Origin: G020348385 sp964580235
Lineage (GTDB): Bacteria; Acidobacteriota; Aminicenantia; Aminicenantales; Aminicenantaceae
Assembly: GCA_964580235.1 (NCBI GenBank)
Contig: CAZOJY010000032.1
Location: 1-29,758, forward strand
Direction of reading: 5' to 3'
Length of the DNA: 29,758 nucleotides
In this document: in pieces, positions 1 to 7,298 of the stretch
Numbering within the stretch: the first letter of the stretch is position 1
Layout of the letters: each line of letters begins with the position of its first letter
Translations under genes and position numbers: made by a program
The notes under the pieces: model-generated
Told to the model about the DNA's origin: nothing
Seen by the model: only the letters and a program-made list of their open reading frames with translations
The model's database searches: none

Positions 1-7
1 TCGCACA

Positions 8-19
8 TGAATAATTCAG
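8..19. repeat. solo terminal motif TGAATAATTCAG
   Basis: This is an exact copy of the right-end motif of the element at 16986-17154 (17143-17154). It lies two bases before the palindrome at 22-53. It may be the end of an element lying left of the window; only the end is visible. Confidence 0.5.
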
Positions 20-21
20 GG

Positions 22-53
22 TAACCTGGATAATTTATGAATTATCCAGGTTA
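22..53. repeat. perfect 14-bp palindrome (abutting repeat termini)
   Basis: The arms at 22-35 (TAACCTGGATAATT) and 40-53 are perfect reverse complements separated by TATG. The core at 26-49 is two copies of the terminal motif CTGRATWATTCA placed head to head (26-37 has one deviation, TTTA for TTCA), with no interior. The same motif closes the larger elements at 5868-5990 and 16986-17154. It could fold as a hairpin in RNA from either strand, but no T-run follows, so it is not called as a terminator. Confidence 0.7.
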
Positions 54-108
54 ATTATCTAAAATAATATCGGAAAGATCGGATATTTTCAAGATAATTT
101 TACAATGT

Positions 109-130
109 ATTAGGTCCACAGGGGCCTAAT
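109..130 (-). terminator. possible weak hairpin spanning the yggS stop codon
   Basis: ATTAGG at 109-114 pairs with CCTAAT at 125-130, and CC at 116-117 with GG at 122-123, leaving a 4-nt loop. On the minus-strand RNA the 115/124 position is an A-C mismatch. The stem overlaps the yggS stop codon (126-128) and the sequence after it is not U-rich. It may weakly end yggS transcription, but it does not meet the usual pattern of an intrinsic terminator. Confidence 0.2.
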
Positions 131-779
131 CTCTGGGCCCAAAAATTTCGGTCCCGATTCTTATGATATTGGCACCTTCTTCAACTGCCACTCGATAGGA
201 ATTTGTCATCCCCATCGAAAGATATTTCATCTCGACGTTTGGGATGTTTTGAGATTTTAATCGATCGAAATGGATTTTTGTTTCGACAAAAAAGGGACGT
301 GCATCCTCAGGATTGCCAAAAACCGGTCCCATGGTCATCAATCCCTGTATCCTGATGTTTTTAAATTTTGCTGCCTCCTGGACAAAGACTTCTGCTGCAT
401 CGGGCATCAGCCCAAATTTCTGGGATTCTTTTCCGCTGTTGATCTCGATAAGAACGGGGATGACCTTGCCTTCCTGTGTGCAGCGTTTGTCGATTTCTGC
501 TGCCAAATCCATGGATTCCAGCGTCTCGATCATATCGAATATTTTGATGGCTTTTTTGACCTTATTCCGCTGAAGGTGGCCGATAAAATGCCACTTTACC
601 CTGTGGCCGATAAGTTTAAAAGCACTCTGGGCCTCCTGAACATAATTTTCGCCGATGATTCTCACCCCGGATTCTGCTGCCCTCAGAATTTCTTCAGGCG
701 TACGTGTTTTGGCAGCGGCCACAAGCTCCACTCCTTCCGGCAGTCCGGCCAGAATCTTTCGGACATTCTTTTCAATCAT
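126..779 (-). CDS. yggS: YggS/PROSC-family PLP homeostasis protein
   Basis: This 217-residue protein is a single-domain alanine-racemase-type TIM barrel of the YggS/PLPBP family, which binds pyridoxal phosphate and buffers the PLP pool without a known catalytic activity. The PLP lysine is K24 in VAAAKTR. Other family motifs are GENYVQEA (canonical GENRVQEA), WHFIGHLQRNK, and the C-terminal IRIGTEIFGPR, which would contact the phosphate. The length is normal for the family (about 220-230). It is divergent from the fatty-acid gene at 963 and shares no obvious function with it. Cellular location is cytosolic. Confidence in the family is high; the in vivo role is known only from the family. Confidence 0.93.
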   Translation of the reverse strand: MIEKNVRKILAGLPEGVELVAAAKTRTPEEILRAAESGVRIIGENYVQEAQSAFKLIGHRVKWHFIGHLQRNKVKKAIKIFDMIETLESMDLAAEIDKRCTQEGKVIPVLIEINSGKESQKFGLMPDAAEVFVQEAAKFKNIRIQGLMTMGPVFGNPEDARPFFVETKIHFDRLKSQNIPNVEMKYLSMGMTNSYRVAVEEGANIIRIGTEIFGPRD

Positions 780-873
780 AAAAAAATCTCTTTAATTAAC
801 GTTATTTCATCCCCGCCAAAATTGCAAGATCGAGCAAGAGAATTCATCCTTCCGTGCACTTCCTGTCTTCGTT

Positions 874-920
874 TGTCTCTTGAGAAAGTAGGTCTTTTAA
901 TATTGCCCGAAGAATATTAA
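874..920 (+). promoter_or_regulatory. possible promoter overlapped by an 8-bp dyad operator
   Basis: TTAATATT (897-904) and AATATTAA (913-920) form a perfect inverted repeat with an 8-nt spacer, in the divergent region between yggS and the thiolase-like gene. A plausible but weak -35 (TTGTCT, 874-879) and -10 (TAATAT, 898-903) are spaced by 18 bp, so the dyad would cover the -10. This is the geometry of a repressor site of TetR type, common for acyl-CoA gene sets. The regulator is not in the window; this is inference from symmetry only. Confidence 0.35.
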
Positions 921-962
921 GATAAAGGAGATCCGTATTAAAGTTGAGGAGTCTTCATCCGC

Positions 963-2480
963 ATGGATAACGTCTATGTAGCAGGGGTTGGTTTGACTCC
1001 TTTCGGTAAAGATTTCCGTCCTATCGGTGTCATGCTGGCAGATGCCTGTCAGAAAGCTCTCCAGGATTCCGCCTCTTTCACCTCGGATCTTCTCCCCGAT
1101 TGCCTGGTTATCGGAAGCATGGATCCAATCGGGTTCGCCAGGCAAACAGGCCTAGATTCTCTGGTCGGTATGGAGCTTGGGCTTTCCCGGGATACAGAGA
1201 TTTACCATGTGGAATTGGGATCGGCAACTGGGGCTGCCGCGGTTGAACTGGGGAAAAGGCTGGCGTCATCCGGGCTCAAGGTTCTGGTTTGTTTTGGGGA
1301 GAAGATGAAGGGAAAGTTGAAAAATGAAGAGATCCCTTCGCAAATTTCGACAGTGATTGCAGAGGAGGAAAGAGAGAGAGGGTTGGGAGAGATGCCGGCT
1401 GTGGCTGCCCTGGCCTCTTACGAATATATGGATGCCTATAAGGTTTCAGAAAAGAAGTTCCGGAAAACCTGCTTCCAGATGAGCGTCCGGAATCTCGGAT
1501 ACGGAGCCCTGAATGAATTTGCTTATTTCCGGAAGCCGGTATCATGGGCAGACTACAATGACCCAACCATCAACCGGATTATCGCCAAACCCCTTACAAA
1601 ATTTGATTGCAGCGGTTCTTACAACGGGGCTGGAGCTGTCTATCTGATTCCTCAACAAACAGATGTCAAATTGACAAGCGTAAAATCGGCCTTCGACAAT
1701 ATCAAAATAGCCGAGAGACAAACTTTGATTTATCTTGAATCTGCCTTCCTGGCCGGCCGAAAAGCTTTTCAGGAAGCCAGATTAAATCCTTCTGAGATCG
1801 ACTTGTGTGAACTTCATGATGCCTTTAAGCCTGTTCCATGGATCGCAGCCGAGGATCTGGGATTTGCCGAAAGAGGGCAAGGGCACAGGTTTGTTATCCA
1901 GGAATTGAACAGGGAAGGCAAAAGGATCTATGTCAACCGGTCTGGAGGATTTTTAGCCCGCACCCACCCTCTTGGTGCGTCCGGGGGGGCCCAGTTGGTC
2001 GAACTCGTGTGGCAGATGAGGGGGCACGATCAGTACAGGGAAATGTTCGGACAAAAATTGAAAGATTTGAATTATGCCCTCTGGTTTAACATGAGCGGTT
2101 TTGGGAATACATCCATTGTCGGAATCCTCGAGAAGACAGCTCCCTCCCGCACCAGACAGGGTTTCTCGAAGGAGAATCTTCCTCGGCCTATTCCGGAAAA
2201 TCTCATTTTAAAAAAAGCGCCCCGGAAGGACAGGGTTGTGGTGGCAACTCAATACAAGCCCCCGGGAGACGAGAGAGAGGTTAATGTGGCCATCATTCAG
2301 ACGAAGAAGGGGGATTTCCGGATAGGATTGGCGAAGGATCCTCATGGGGCAAAAAGAGGAAAATACATCAAATGGATACAGCCTGAGGATGGCCCCTACT
2401 TTATCAAAGAAGGATACGTAAAAGGAAGGCTGTCCGATTTGCTCCGCATTTTTAGGAGAGAAAAACCCGAAAAGGATTAA
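963..2480 (+). CDS. thiolase-superfamily protein with Cys-to-Ser nucleophile and C-terminal extension
   Basis: The N-terminal ~390 residues have the thiolase fold of the SCP-x/acetyl-CoA acetyltransferase-like group: ELHDAF (catalytic-region His) and THPLGASGGAQ (the GHPxGA loop) are kept. The nucleophilic cysteine is not: in VELGSATGAAA the residue is Ser87. An ungapped match to the thiolase at 19139 places Ser87 exactly on its Cys83. Residues ~390-505 form a basic, beta-rich tail that could be an OB-fold (DUF35-like) without zinc cysteines; that part is inference. The start ATG has GAGGAG (946-951) 11 nt upstream. The protein is probably not a normal thiolase. It could bind acyl-CoA, act as a non-decarboxylating aldolase/hydrolase partner, or be a scaffold. 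A consensus promoter separates it from the real thiolase downstream. Confidence 0.8.
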   Translation: MDNVYVAGVGLTPFGKDFRPIGVMLADACQKALQDSASFTSDLLPDCLVIGSMDPIGFARQTGLDSLVGMELGLSRDTEIYHVELGSATGAAAVELGKRLASSGLKVLVCFGEKMKGKLKNEEIPSQISTVIAEEERERGLGEMPAVAALASYEYMDAYKVSEKKFRKTCFQMSVRNLGYGALNEFAYFRKPVSWADYNDPTINRIIAKPLTKFDCSGSYNGAGAVYLIPQQTDVKLTSVKSAFDNIKIAERQTLIYLESAFLAGRKAFQEARLNPSEIDLCELHDAFKPVPWIAAEDLGFAERGQGHRFVIQELNREGKRIYVNRSGGFLARTHPLGASGGAQLVELVWQMRGHDQYREMFGQKLKDLNYALWFNMSGFGNTSIVGILEKTAPSRTRQGFSKENLPRPIPENLILKKAPRKDRVVVATQYKPPGDEREVNVAIIQTKKGDFRIGLAKDPHGAKRGKYIKWIQPEDGPYFIKEGYVKGRLSDLLRIFRREKPEKD

Positions 2481-2500
2481 GAGGGGCGGGAGTATTTCTA

Positions 2501-2528
2501 TTGACAGCTTCAATGAGCTCAATATAAT
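2501..2528 (+). promoter_or_regulatory. consensus sigma-70 promoter before the thiolase operon
   Basis: TTGACA (2501-2506) and TATAAT (2523-2528) are both perfect hexamers, spaced 16 bp. The expected start is near 2535, about 35 nt upstream of the thiolase ATG and clear of its ribosome site (GGAGGAGA, 2555-2562). An 8-bp palindrome TGAGCTCA (2514-2521) lies in the spacer and may be an operator. It would allow thiolase, hbd and the acyl-CoA dehydrogenase to be expressed apart from the Cys-less thiolase-like gene. Confidence 0.7.
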
Positions 2529-2569
2529 TAAAGGCTCATGGGAAAACTATCATATGGAGGAGAGAATTC

Positions 2570-3754
2570 ATGAGTGATATCGTTATCGCAGGCGCTGTGC
2601 GAACCGCCGGGGGAAAGTTTGGAGGTTCCTTCCAGCGGATCTCAGCCGTGGAATTGGGAGCGCTGGTCCTCAAAGAGGTCGTGGGAAGGGCGGAGATAGA
2701 TCCCGGCAAGGTGGATGAAGTTGTTTTTGGGACAGGCTGGCAGGCAGGATTGGGTCCGAATATCGGCCGTCTGGCGACCGTGAAGGCAGGACTTCCTGTG
2801 GACGTTCCGGCTTTCACCATAAACAAGCGCTGCGGGTCTTCCCTGCGGGCGGTGTCCCTTGCTGTGCAGATCATCAAGGCCGGTGATGCAGAAGTGGTGC
2901 TGGTCGGAGGCGCGGAGAACAGCACCCGGGTTCCGTATATCGCCGAGAAAGCCAGATGGGGAAACCGCATGGGCGATGGAAAACTCGTTGATATTCTGCA
3001 CAGGGATGGATTCATGTGTCCCCTGGCAGGCCATTTGATGGGGATGACAGCCGAAACTCTTGTGGAAAAGTACAATATCAGCCGGGTTGAGCAGGATGAG
3101 TTTGCCGTGGAAAGCCAGGGCAAAGCCGTTGCCGCTGTGAAAGCTGGGCTGTTCAAGGAAGAAATTCTTGCAGTGGAGGTTCCTATCGGCAAAGGAAAAA
3201 CGGCGCTGTTCGACACGGAAGAAATTCCGCGTGAAGGTGTGAGTATGGAAAAAATCGGCAGACTTGCTCCGGTCTTCAAGAAGGACGGTACAGTCACGGC
3301 CGCTAACAGCTGTGCCCTTTGTGATGCTGCTGCAGCCATGCTGGTCTTAACGCGGGAAAAAGCGGAGGAATTAGGGGTCCGGCCGATGGCACGGATTGTC
3401 TCGTATGCGAATGCGGGCGTTGATCCCAAGATCATGGGGATCGGCCCTGTGCCTGCGGTCCACAAAGCCTTGGAACGGGCCAACCTCAGTCTGGATGATA
3501 TCGATATCATCGAGCTTAATGAAGCCTTTGCTGCCCAGATTCTGGCTGTTGAACGGGAGCTCAAATGGGACCGCTCCAGGGTGAATGTGCACGGAGGGGC
3601 TATTGCGCTCGGCCATCCCGTCGGAGCAACGGGTGTGAAAATTTTAACAACGCTGCTTTATGCCCTAAAAAACAGAGAAAAAACTTTGGGATTGGTCAGC
3701 CTGTGCATTGGCGGAGGCCAAGGTGTGGCCATTGTAGTCGAGAGACTGGCTTGA
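2570..3754 (+). CDS. acetyl-CoA C-acyltransferase (thiolase)
   Basis: This is a 394-residue type-II degradative/biosynthetic thiolase of normal length. It joins or splits 3-oxoacyl-CoA and acetyl-CoA in the cytosol. The catalytic set is complete: nucleophile Cys88 in INKRCGSSLRA, His near residue 348 in ALGHPVGATG, and Cys near 379 in LCIGGGQG, plus ELNEAFAAQ. A strong ribosome site lies 7 nt upstream of the ATG. It begins a co-directional set with 3-hydroxybutyryl-CoA dehydrogenase (43 nt gap) and an acyl-CoA dehydrogenase. In this context it could cleave acetoacetyl-CoA or 3-oxopimeloyl-CoA; sequence alone does not decide chain length. Confidence 0.93.
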   Translation: MSDIVIAGAVRTAGGKFGGSFQRISAVELGALVLKEVVGRAEIDPGKVDEVVFGTGWQAGLGPNIGRLATVKAGLPVDVPAFTINKRCGSSLRAVSLAVQIIKAGDAEVVLVGGAENSTRVPYIAEKARWGNRMGDGKLVDILHRDGFMCPLAGHLMGMTAETLVEKYNISRVEQDEFAVESQGKAVAAVKAGLFKEEILAVEVPIGKGKTALFDTEEIPREGVSMEKIGRLAPVFKKDGTVTAANSCALCDAAAAMLVLTREKAEELGVRPMARIVSYANAGVDPKIMGIGPVPAVHKALERANLSLDDIDIIELNEAFAAQILAVERELKWDRSRVNVHGGAIALGHPVGATGVKILTTLLYALKNREKTLGLVSLCIGGGQGVAIVVERLA

Positions 3755-3797
3755 ATCGATTCGCTGTGATTTGAATAACGAATTCTAAGGAGGAATC

Positions 3798-4649
3798 ATG
3801 GATGTGAAAAAACCCTTTGTTGTCGGTGCTGGAATCATGGGGGCAGGTATCGCTCAGCTCTGTGCGCAGAGGGGATACGATGTCACTGTTAGCGATATCT
3901 CTGACGAGATCATTAATAAAGCGAGAGACAAAGTTGCCAAAGGTCTGCATAGGAGAGTGGAAAAGGGAAAAATTTCCCAGGGGGAGATGGACGAGGTCCT
4001 TTCCCGGATAAACTGGGCGACTGGCCTGGAATTGGCTGAAGAAAGTGATTTTATCATCGAAGCCGTCCTCGAAGATCTTGAACTGAAAAAGGAAATCTTC
4101 CTGAAGTTGGATTCATTCTGCTCGGTCGAGGCCATCATAGCCACAAACACAACAGCCCTTTCTGTGAGTGAGATTGCTGCGGCCACGTCCCGTCCGGATA
4201 AAATCATCGGGATGCATTTTTTCAATCCTGCTGTCATCATGAAACTGGTGGAAATCATCAGAGGGAACCTTACGGCAGATGAAACAGTGAATGCCACAAA
4301 GGAATTTGCCGAAAAACTGGGGAAAGTGCCAATCGTGACATTCAAAGAGGCACCAGGCGGAATCGTAAGCCGAGTTCTTGCCGGGCTGCTCAATGAAGCG
4401 GCCGTAGTTTATGCTGATGGGATTGCTTCTCCTCAGGATATCGATGAAGCCATGAAGCTTGGAGCAGGACTTCCCATGGGCCCTTTGGCTTTGATCGATC
4501 TGATCGGACTTGACATTCACCTGGCCAAGATGGATACCCTTTATAAAAAGTTGAATGACGAACGCTACAAACCGCCGGAAATTATCAGGCTAATGGTTGC
4601 CGAGGGGAGACTCGGGAAAAAATCGGGGGAGGGGTTTTATAAATACTGA
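3798..4649 (+). CDS. hbd: 3-hydroxybutyryl-CoA dehydrogenase
   Basis: This 283-residue protein has the two-domain 3-hydroxyacyl-CoA dehydrogenase fold. The N-terminal Rossmann motif VGAGIMGAGIAQ is followed by Asp33 at the end of the second strand (VSDIS), which favours NAD over NADP. The catalytic His is H140 in IGMHFFNPA, and the C-terminal domain has the expected GLPMGPLALIDLIGLD and the terminal GKKSGEGFYKY. It interconverts 3-hydroxybutyryl-CoA and acetoacetyl-CoA; longer or omega-carboxyl substrates such as 3-hydroxypimeloyl-CoA are possible in this pathway. The ribosome site GGAGG lies 4 nt before the ATG. Length is typical for the bacterial single-function enzyme. Confidence 0.93.
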   Translation: MDVKKPFVVGAGIMGAGIAQLCAQRGYDVTVSDISDEIINKARDKVAKGLHRRVEKGKISQGEMDEVLSRINWATGLELAEESDFIIEAVLEDLELKKEIFLKLDSFCSVEAIIATNTTALSVSEIAAATSRPDKIIGMHFFNPAVIMKLVEIIRGNLTADETVNATKEFAEKLGKVPIVTFKEAPGGIVSRVLAGLLNEAAVVYADGIASPQDIDEAMKLGAGLPMGPLALIDLIGLDIHLAKMDTLYKKLNDERYKPPEIIRLMVAEGRLGKKSGEGFYKY

Positions 4650-4711
4650 TTTTTCCTTGAGAAAATGGGAGGAAGGATTGTCACAGGAGGAAAAATGAAA
4701 AGGAGCGTTCC

Positions 4712-5866
4712 ATGGATTTTGATTTATCTGAAGAACAGAAAATGATACAGGAGACCATCCGGAAATTTGCCAGCGAAGAGATCGCCCCAGTCGCAAGCGA
4801 AAACGACAAAAAGGCGCAATTTCCGCGAGAGATCTTCCAGAAACTCGCGGCGCTCGGTTTTATGGGCACCCCGATCCCTGAGGAATACGGAGGCGCAGGA
4901 TTTGATTTTATCAGCCACGCCATCGTGGCTGAGGAGATCGGAAAGGTTGATTCGTCCCTTCGAGGCACATACTCCGTTCAGGTATCGTTGGTCGAGCTCC
5001 CGGTCAATAAATACGGGAATGAAGAGCAGAAAAAAAAATACCTCCCAAAGCTGACATCCGGGGAATGGATCGGATGTTTTGGCCTCACAGAGCCCAACGC
5101 CGGGAGCGATCCGGCCGGCATGATTTCTTCGGCAAAGGAAGATGGAGATTATTATGTTCTCAACGGTCAGAAGACATGGATCACCAATGCCGGGCTTGCG
5201 GATATAGCGATCGTGTATGCCAAAACAGACCCGAAGGCTGGAGCCAGGGGAATCACGGCCTTTATAGTGGAGAGAGGTTTTGAGGGATTTTCGACCCGGG
5301 ATCTTCATGATAAGCTGGGCCTCCGGGCATCAAACACGGGTGAGATTTTTTTGGAAAACTGCCGGGTCCCTAAAGAGAACATGCTGGGGGAGGTGAATAA
5401 AGGATTTAAGATAGCATTGGGAACCCTGGATTTTGGCCGCTATACAGTGGCCGCCGGATCTGTGGGGCTTGCGCAGGGGTGTATCGACATTTGCAAGGAG
5501 TACGCCAAACAGCGCATCCAGTTTGGCAAACCGATTGCCAGTTTCCAGCTGGTCCAGCAAATGATTGCGGATATGGTTGTGGAATGCGAGGCGGGGCGTC
5601 TCCTGGTTTATCGGGCTGGGCATCTGAAAAATAAGGGGCTGCCCAATACGAGGGAGACTTCCATCGCCAAGTACTTCTGCAGTGAAATGGTTAACCGGGT
5701 GGCCTACAAAGCCATTCAAGTTCATGGAGGATACGGTTTTTCCGGGGAATACGACGTGGAGCGTTTTTACCGCGATGCCAGAATCAATACTCTTTACGAA
5801 GGAACCTCCCAGATTCAGCAGCTGATTATCGGAGCTTTCGAGCTGGGCATCCGCGCCTTCACATAA
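4712..5866 (+). CDS. acyl-CoA dehydrogenase, glutaryl-CoA dehydrogenase-like
   Basis: This 384-residue flavoprotein has the acyl-CoA dehydrogenase signatures CFGLTEPNAGSDP and the catalytic Glu363 in LYEGTSQIQQ. Arg84 in SSLRGTYSVQVSLVE aligns with the arginine that binds the distal carboxylate of glutaryl-CoA in glutaryl-CoA dehydrogenases, so glutaryl-CoA is a good substrate candidate. Whether it also decarboxylates (to crotonyl-CoA) or only oxidises cannot be read from the sequence. Electrons would go to ETF. The pathway context fits: thiolysis of 3-oxopimeloyl-CoA gives glutaryl-CoA, and crotonase and Hbd are neighbours. A 16-codon out-of-frame ORF (4695-4745) with a better ribosome site overlaps this start and might affect translation. 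Butyryl-CoA dehydrogenase is the alternative. Confidence 0.88.
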   Translation: MDFDLSEEQKMIQETIRKFASEEIAPVASENDKKAQFPREIFQKLAALGFMGTPIPEEYGGAGFDFISHAIVAEEIGKVDSSLRGTYSVQVSLVELPVNKYGNEEQKKKYLPKLTSGEWIGCFGLTEPNAGSDPAGMISSAKEDGDYYVLNGQKTWITNAGLADIAIVYAKTDPKAGARGITAFIVERGFEGFSTRDLHDKLGLRASNTGEIFLENCRVPKENMLGEVNKGFKIALGTLDFGRYTVAAGSVGLAQGCIDICKEYAKQRIQFGKPIASFQLVQQMIADMVVECEAGRLLVYRAGHLKNKGLPNTRETSIAKYFCSEMVNRVAYKAIQVHGGYGFSGEYDVERFYRDARINTLYEGTSQIQQLIIGAFELGIRAFT

Positions 5867-5867
5867 A

Positions 5868-5990
5868 CTGAATTATTCATGTGCCAATCTCACAGCATCG
5901 ACTTCGTTGTAACCCACTTGCGGTAGTCAACTGCAGCATCGTGAGTCACTGCCTTGTCGCTGCAGCAATCTTGGCCCCTGAATAATCCAG
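5868..5990. repeat. MITE-like element, copy A
   Basis: This 123-bp non-coding element begins with CTGAATTATTCA (5868-5879) and ends with TGAATAATCCAG (5979-5990), which are inverted terminal motifs. Its segment 5895-5990 matches the reverse complement of 16986-17081 without gaps at about 74 of 96 positions (hand count, 77%). Inside, CTGCAGC and GCTGCAG can pair as a hairpin, and copy B keeps the pairing through a G-U change. It begins one base after the acyl-CoA dehydrogenase stop codon and ends 46 nt before the crotonase start. It carries no ORF. Confidence 0.7.
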
Positions 5991-6036
5991 TTAGTTGTCA
6001 ATAAAGACATTTTGAAGATTTAATGGGAGAGAAGTC

Positions 6037-6816
6037 ATGTACAAAACTCTTATTTATGAAAAAAAAGAAAATATCGGAGTGCTCACCATCAATCGACCGG
6101 ATAAACTGAATGCTTTATCCAACGAATTGATGGAGGAATTGGAAATGTTTCTGGAAGATTTGGAGAATGATAGAGAGCTTCGAGTGCTTGTGATAACAGG
6201 AGCAGGGGAGAAGGCTTTCGTGGCGGGAGCGGATATCCAGGAATTGGTGGACCGGGATGCTTTGGCTGGAAAGAGGGTTTCCCGGACAAGACAGAGAATT
6301 TTTTCCCGGATAGAAAACCTGCCCATTCCTGTGATTGCCGCAGTGAATGGATTTGCTTTGGGCGGGGGATTGGAACTTGCCCTGGCATGTTCCATCCGTA
6401 TCTGTTCGGAGAGGGCGAAGTTCGGTACCCCAGAGGTCAAGTTGGGCATTATTCCAGGGGATGGAGGGACGCAGCGTCTTCCGCGGCTGGTCGGGCTCGG
6501 CAGGGCAATGGCAATGATCCTTACCGGCGATTTCATCGACGCCCTGGAAGCATACCGGATCGGGTTGGTCAATCAGGTCGTCCCGCATGACGGGTTGATG
6601 GAACAAGCCATGGCTCTGGCAAAAAAGATTGCCAGCAGGCCTCCTCTGGCTGTTCGGTTCGCTAAAGAGGCGGTTAACCGGAGCCAGGGAAGGGATGCGG
6701 CTTCAGGTTATGCGCTCGAGTCTTCCCTCCATGCCCTGACCTGCGCCACTGAAGATAAAAAGGAGGGCGTGAAGGCCTTTCTGGAGAAACGTAAAGGCAC
6801 GTTTAAAGGGAAATGA
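6037..6816 (+). CDS. enoyl-CoA hydratase (crotonase)
   Basis: This 259-residue crotonase-fold protein has both catalytic glutamates of true hydratases: Glu113 in FALGGGLELALAC and Glu133 in GTPEVKLGIIPGDGGTQRL. The oxyanion-hole region AFVAGADIQEL is intact. It would hydrate crotonyl-CoA to 3-hydroxybutyryl-CoA, linking the upstream acyl-CoA dehydrogenase and Hbd. GGGAGAG lies 5 nt before the ATG. It is separated from the acyl-CoA dehydrogenase by repeat copy A, so it may be read through from that operon or have its own start. It ends 24 nt before the convergent stop at 6841. Confidence 0.9.
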   Translation: MYKTLIYEKKENIGVLTINRPDKLNALSNELMEELEMFLEDLENDRELRVLVITGAGEKAFVAGADIQELVDRDALAGKRVSRTRQRIFSRIENLPIPVIAAVNGFALGGGLELALACSIRICSERAKFGTPEVKLGIIPGDGGTQRLPRLVGLGRAMAMILTGDFIDALEAYRIGLVNQVVPHDGLMEQAMALAKKIASRPPLAVRFAKEAVNRSQGRDAASGYALESSLHALTCATEDKKEGVKAFLEKRKGTFKGK

Positions 6817-6840
6817 TTTAAACTAGGAAAGATCGGAATT

Positions 6841-7239
6841 TTATTGCTTGTCGAGGGAAAACGTGCCAACTGCACCGCCCTGAGAAAATTCTCCAGAAAT
6901 TTTCTTTTCTGTCTTATCCAGTTCGCCCTTGAATGTCGGATCTCCCTGAACCTGGGGGAGCACGATCTTAAAGGATATTTTATTCCCCTCGATGTTGAAT
7001 TCTCCGAGAGGAAGATCCACAGCCCCCTGTGCAGGAACATCAATATTCCCTTGAATTTTATTTCCCTCATCCAGGGAAAATTCGATAGTTATCTCCAGTT
7101 CTTGACCCATCACGCTGAGGGCACCTTTCCATGTCCCTACGAATGGTTTAGCATCTTGAGCCATCAAGGATGGCTGAACCAGGAGCAGGGCCATTACGAC
7201 AGGGATCAGCATCGGGCTTTTTACAAAAAATGGTTTCAT
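6841..7239 (-). CDS. small secreted beta-rich protein
   Basis: The start is placed at 7239 because GGAGG lies 7 nt before this ATG and the longer reading (to 7290) has no such site and breaks the signal peptide. The 132-residue product starts with a basic N-terminus and hydrophobic core (MLIPVVMALLLV) and a likely signal peptidase I site after SLMA, leaving a ~105-residue mature protein. This begins GTWKGALSVMGQELEITIEF and has repeated beta-strand patterns with Gly turns. It resembles the N-terminal beta domain that precedes alpha/beta-hydrolase domains in some secreted proteins, here without any hydrolase. Function is unknown; ligand binding in the periplasm is a guess. It lies downstream of the pseudopilin gene in the same direction. 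Confidence 0.65.
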   Translation of the reverse strand: MKPFFVKSPMLIPVVMALLLVQPSLMAQDAKPFVGTWKGALSVMGQELEITIEFSLDEGNKIQGNIDVPAQGAVDLPLGEFNIEGNKISFKIVLPQVQGDPTFKGELDKTEKKISGEFSQGGAVGTFSLDKQ

Positions 7240-7268
7240 CAGATTCCTCCAAACAAATGATAAAAAAG

Positions 7269-7298
7269 AGTCTAACACAAATATGCACACGGGAGCAA
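7269..7298 (-). promoter_or_regulatory. weak promoter candidate for the secreted protein
   Basis: On the minus strand TTGCTC (7293-7298) and TAGACT (7269-7274), the latter preceded by TGT as in an extended -10, are spaced 18 bp. Start of transcription would be near 7262, leaving room for the GGAGG site of the gene starting at 7239. The match is modest (4 of 6 at the -10). Confidence 0.25.

Noticed and set aside
270..920. 216-codon plus-strand ORF antisense to yggS
   Set aside because: It mirrors a well-conserved gene on the other strand, has a Cys/Phe-rich composition without recognisable motifs, and no ribosome site.
5995..6024. TTGTCA-N18-TTTAAT as crotonase promoter
   Set aside because: The predicted start (~6031) would fall inside the ribosome site and leave only about 6 nt before the ATG.
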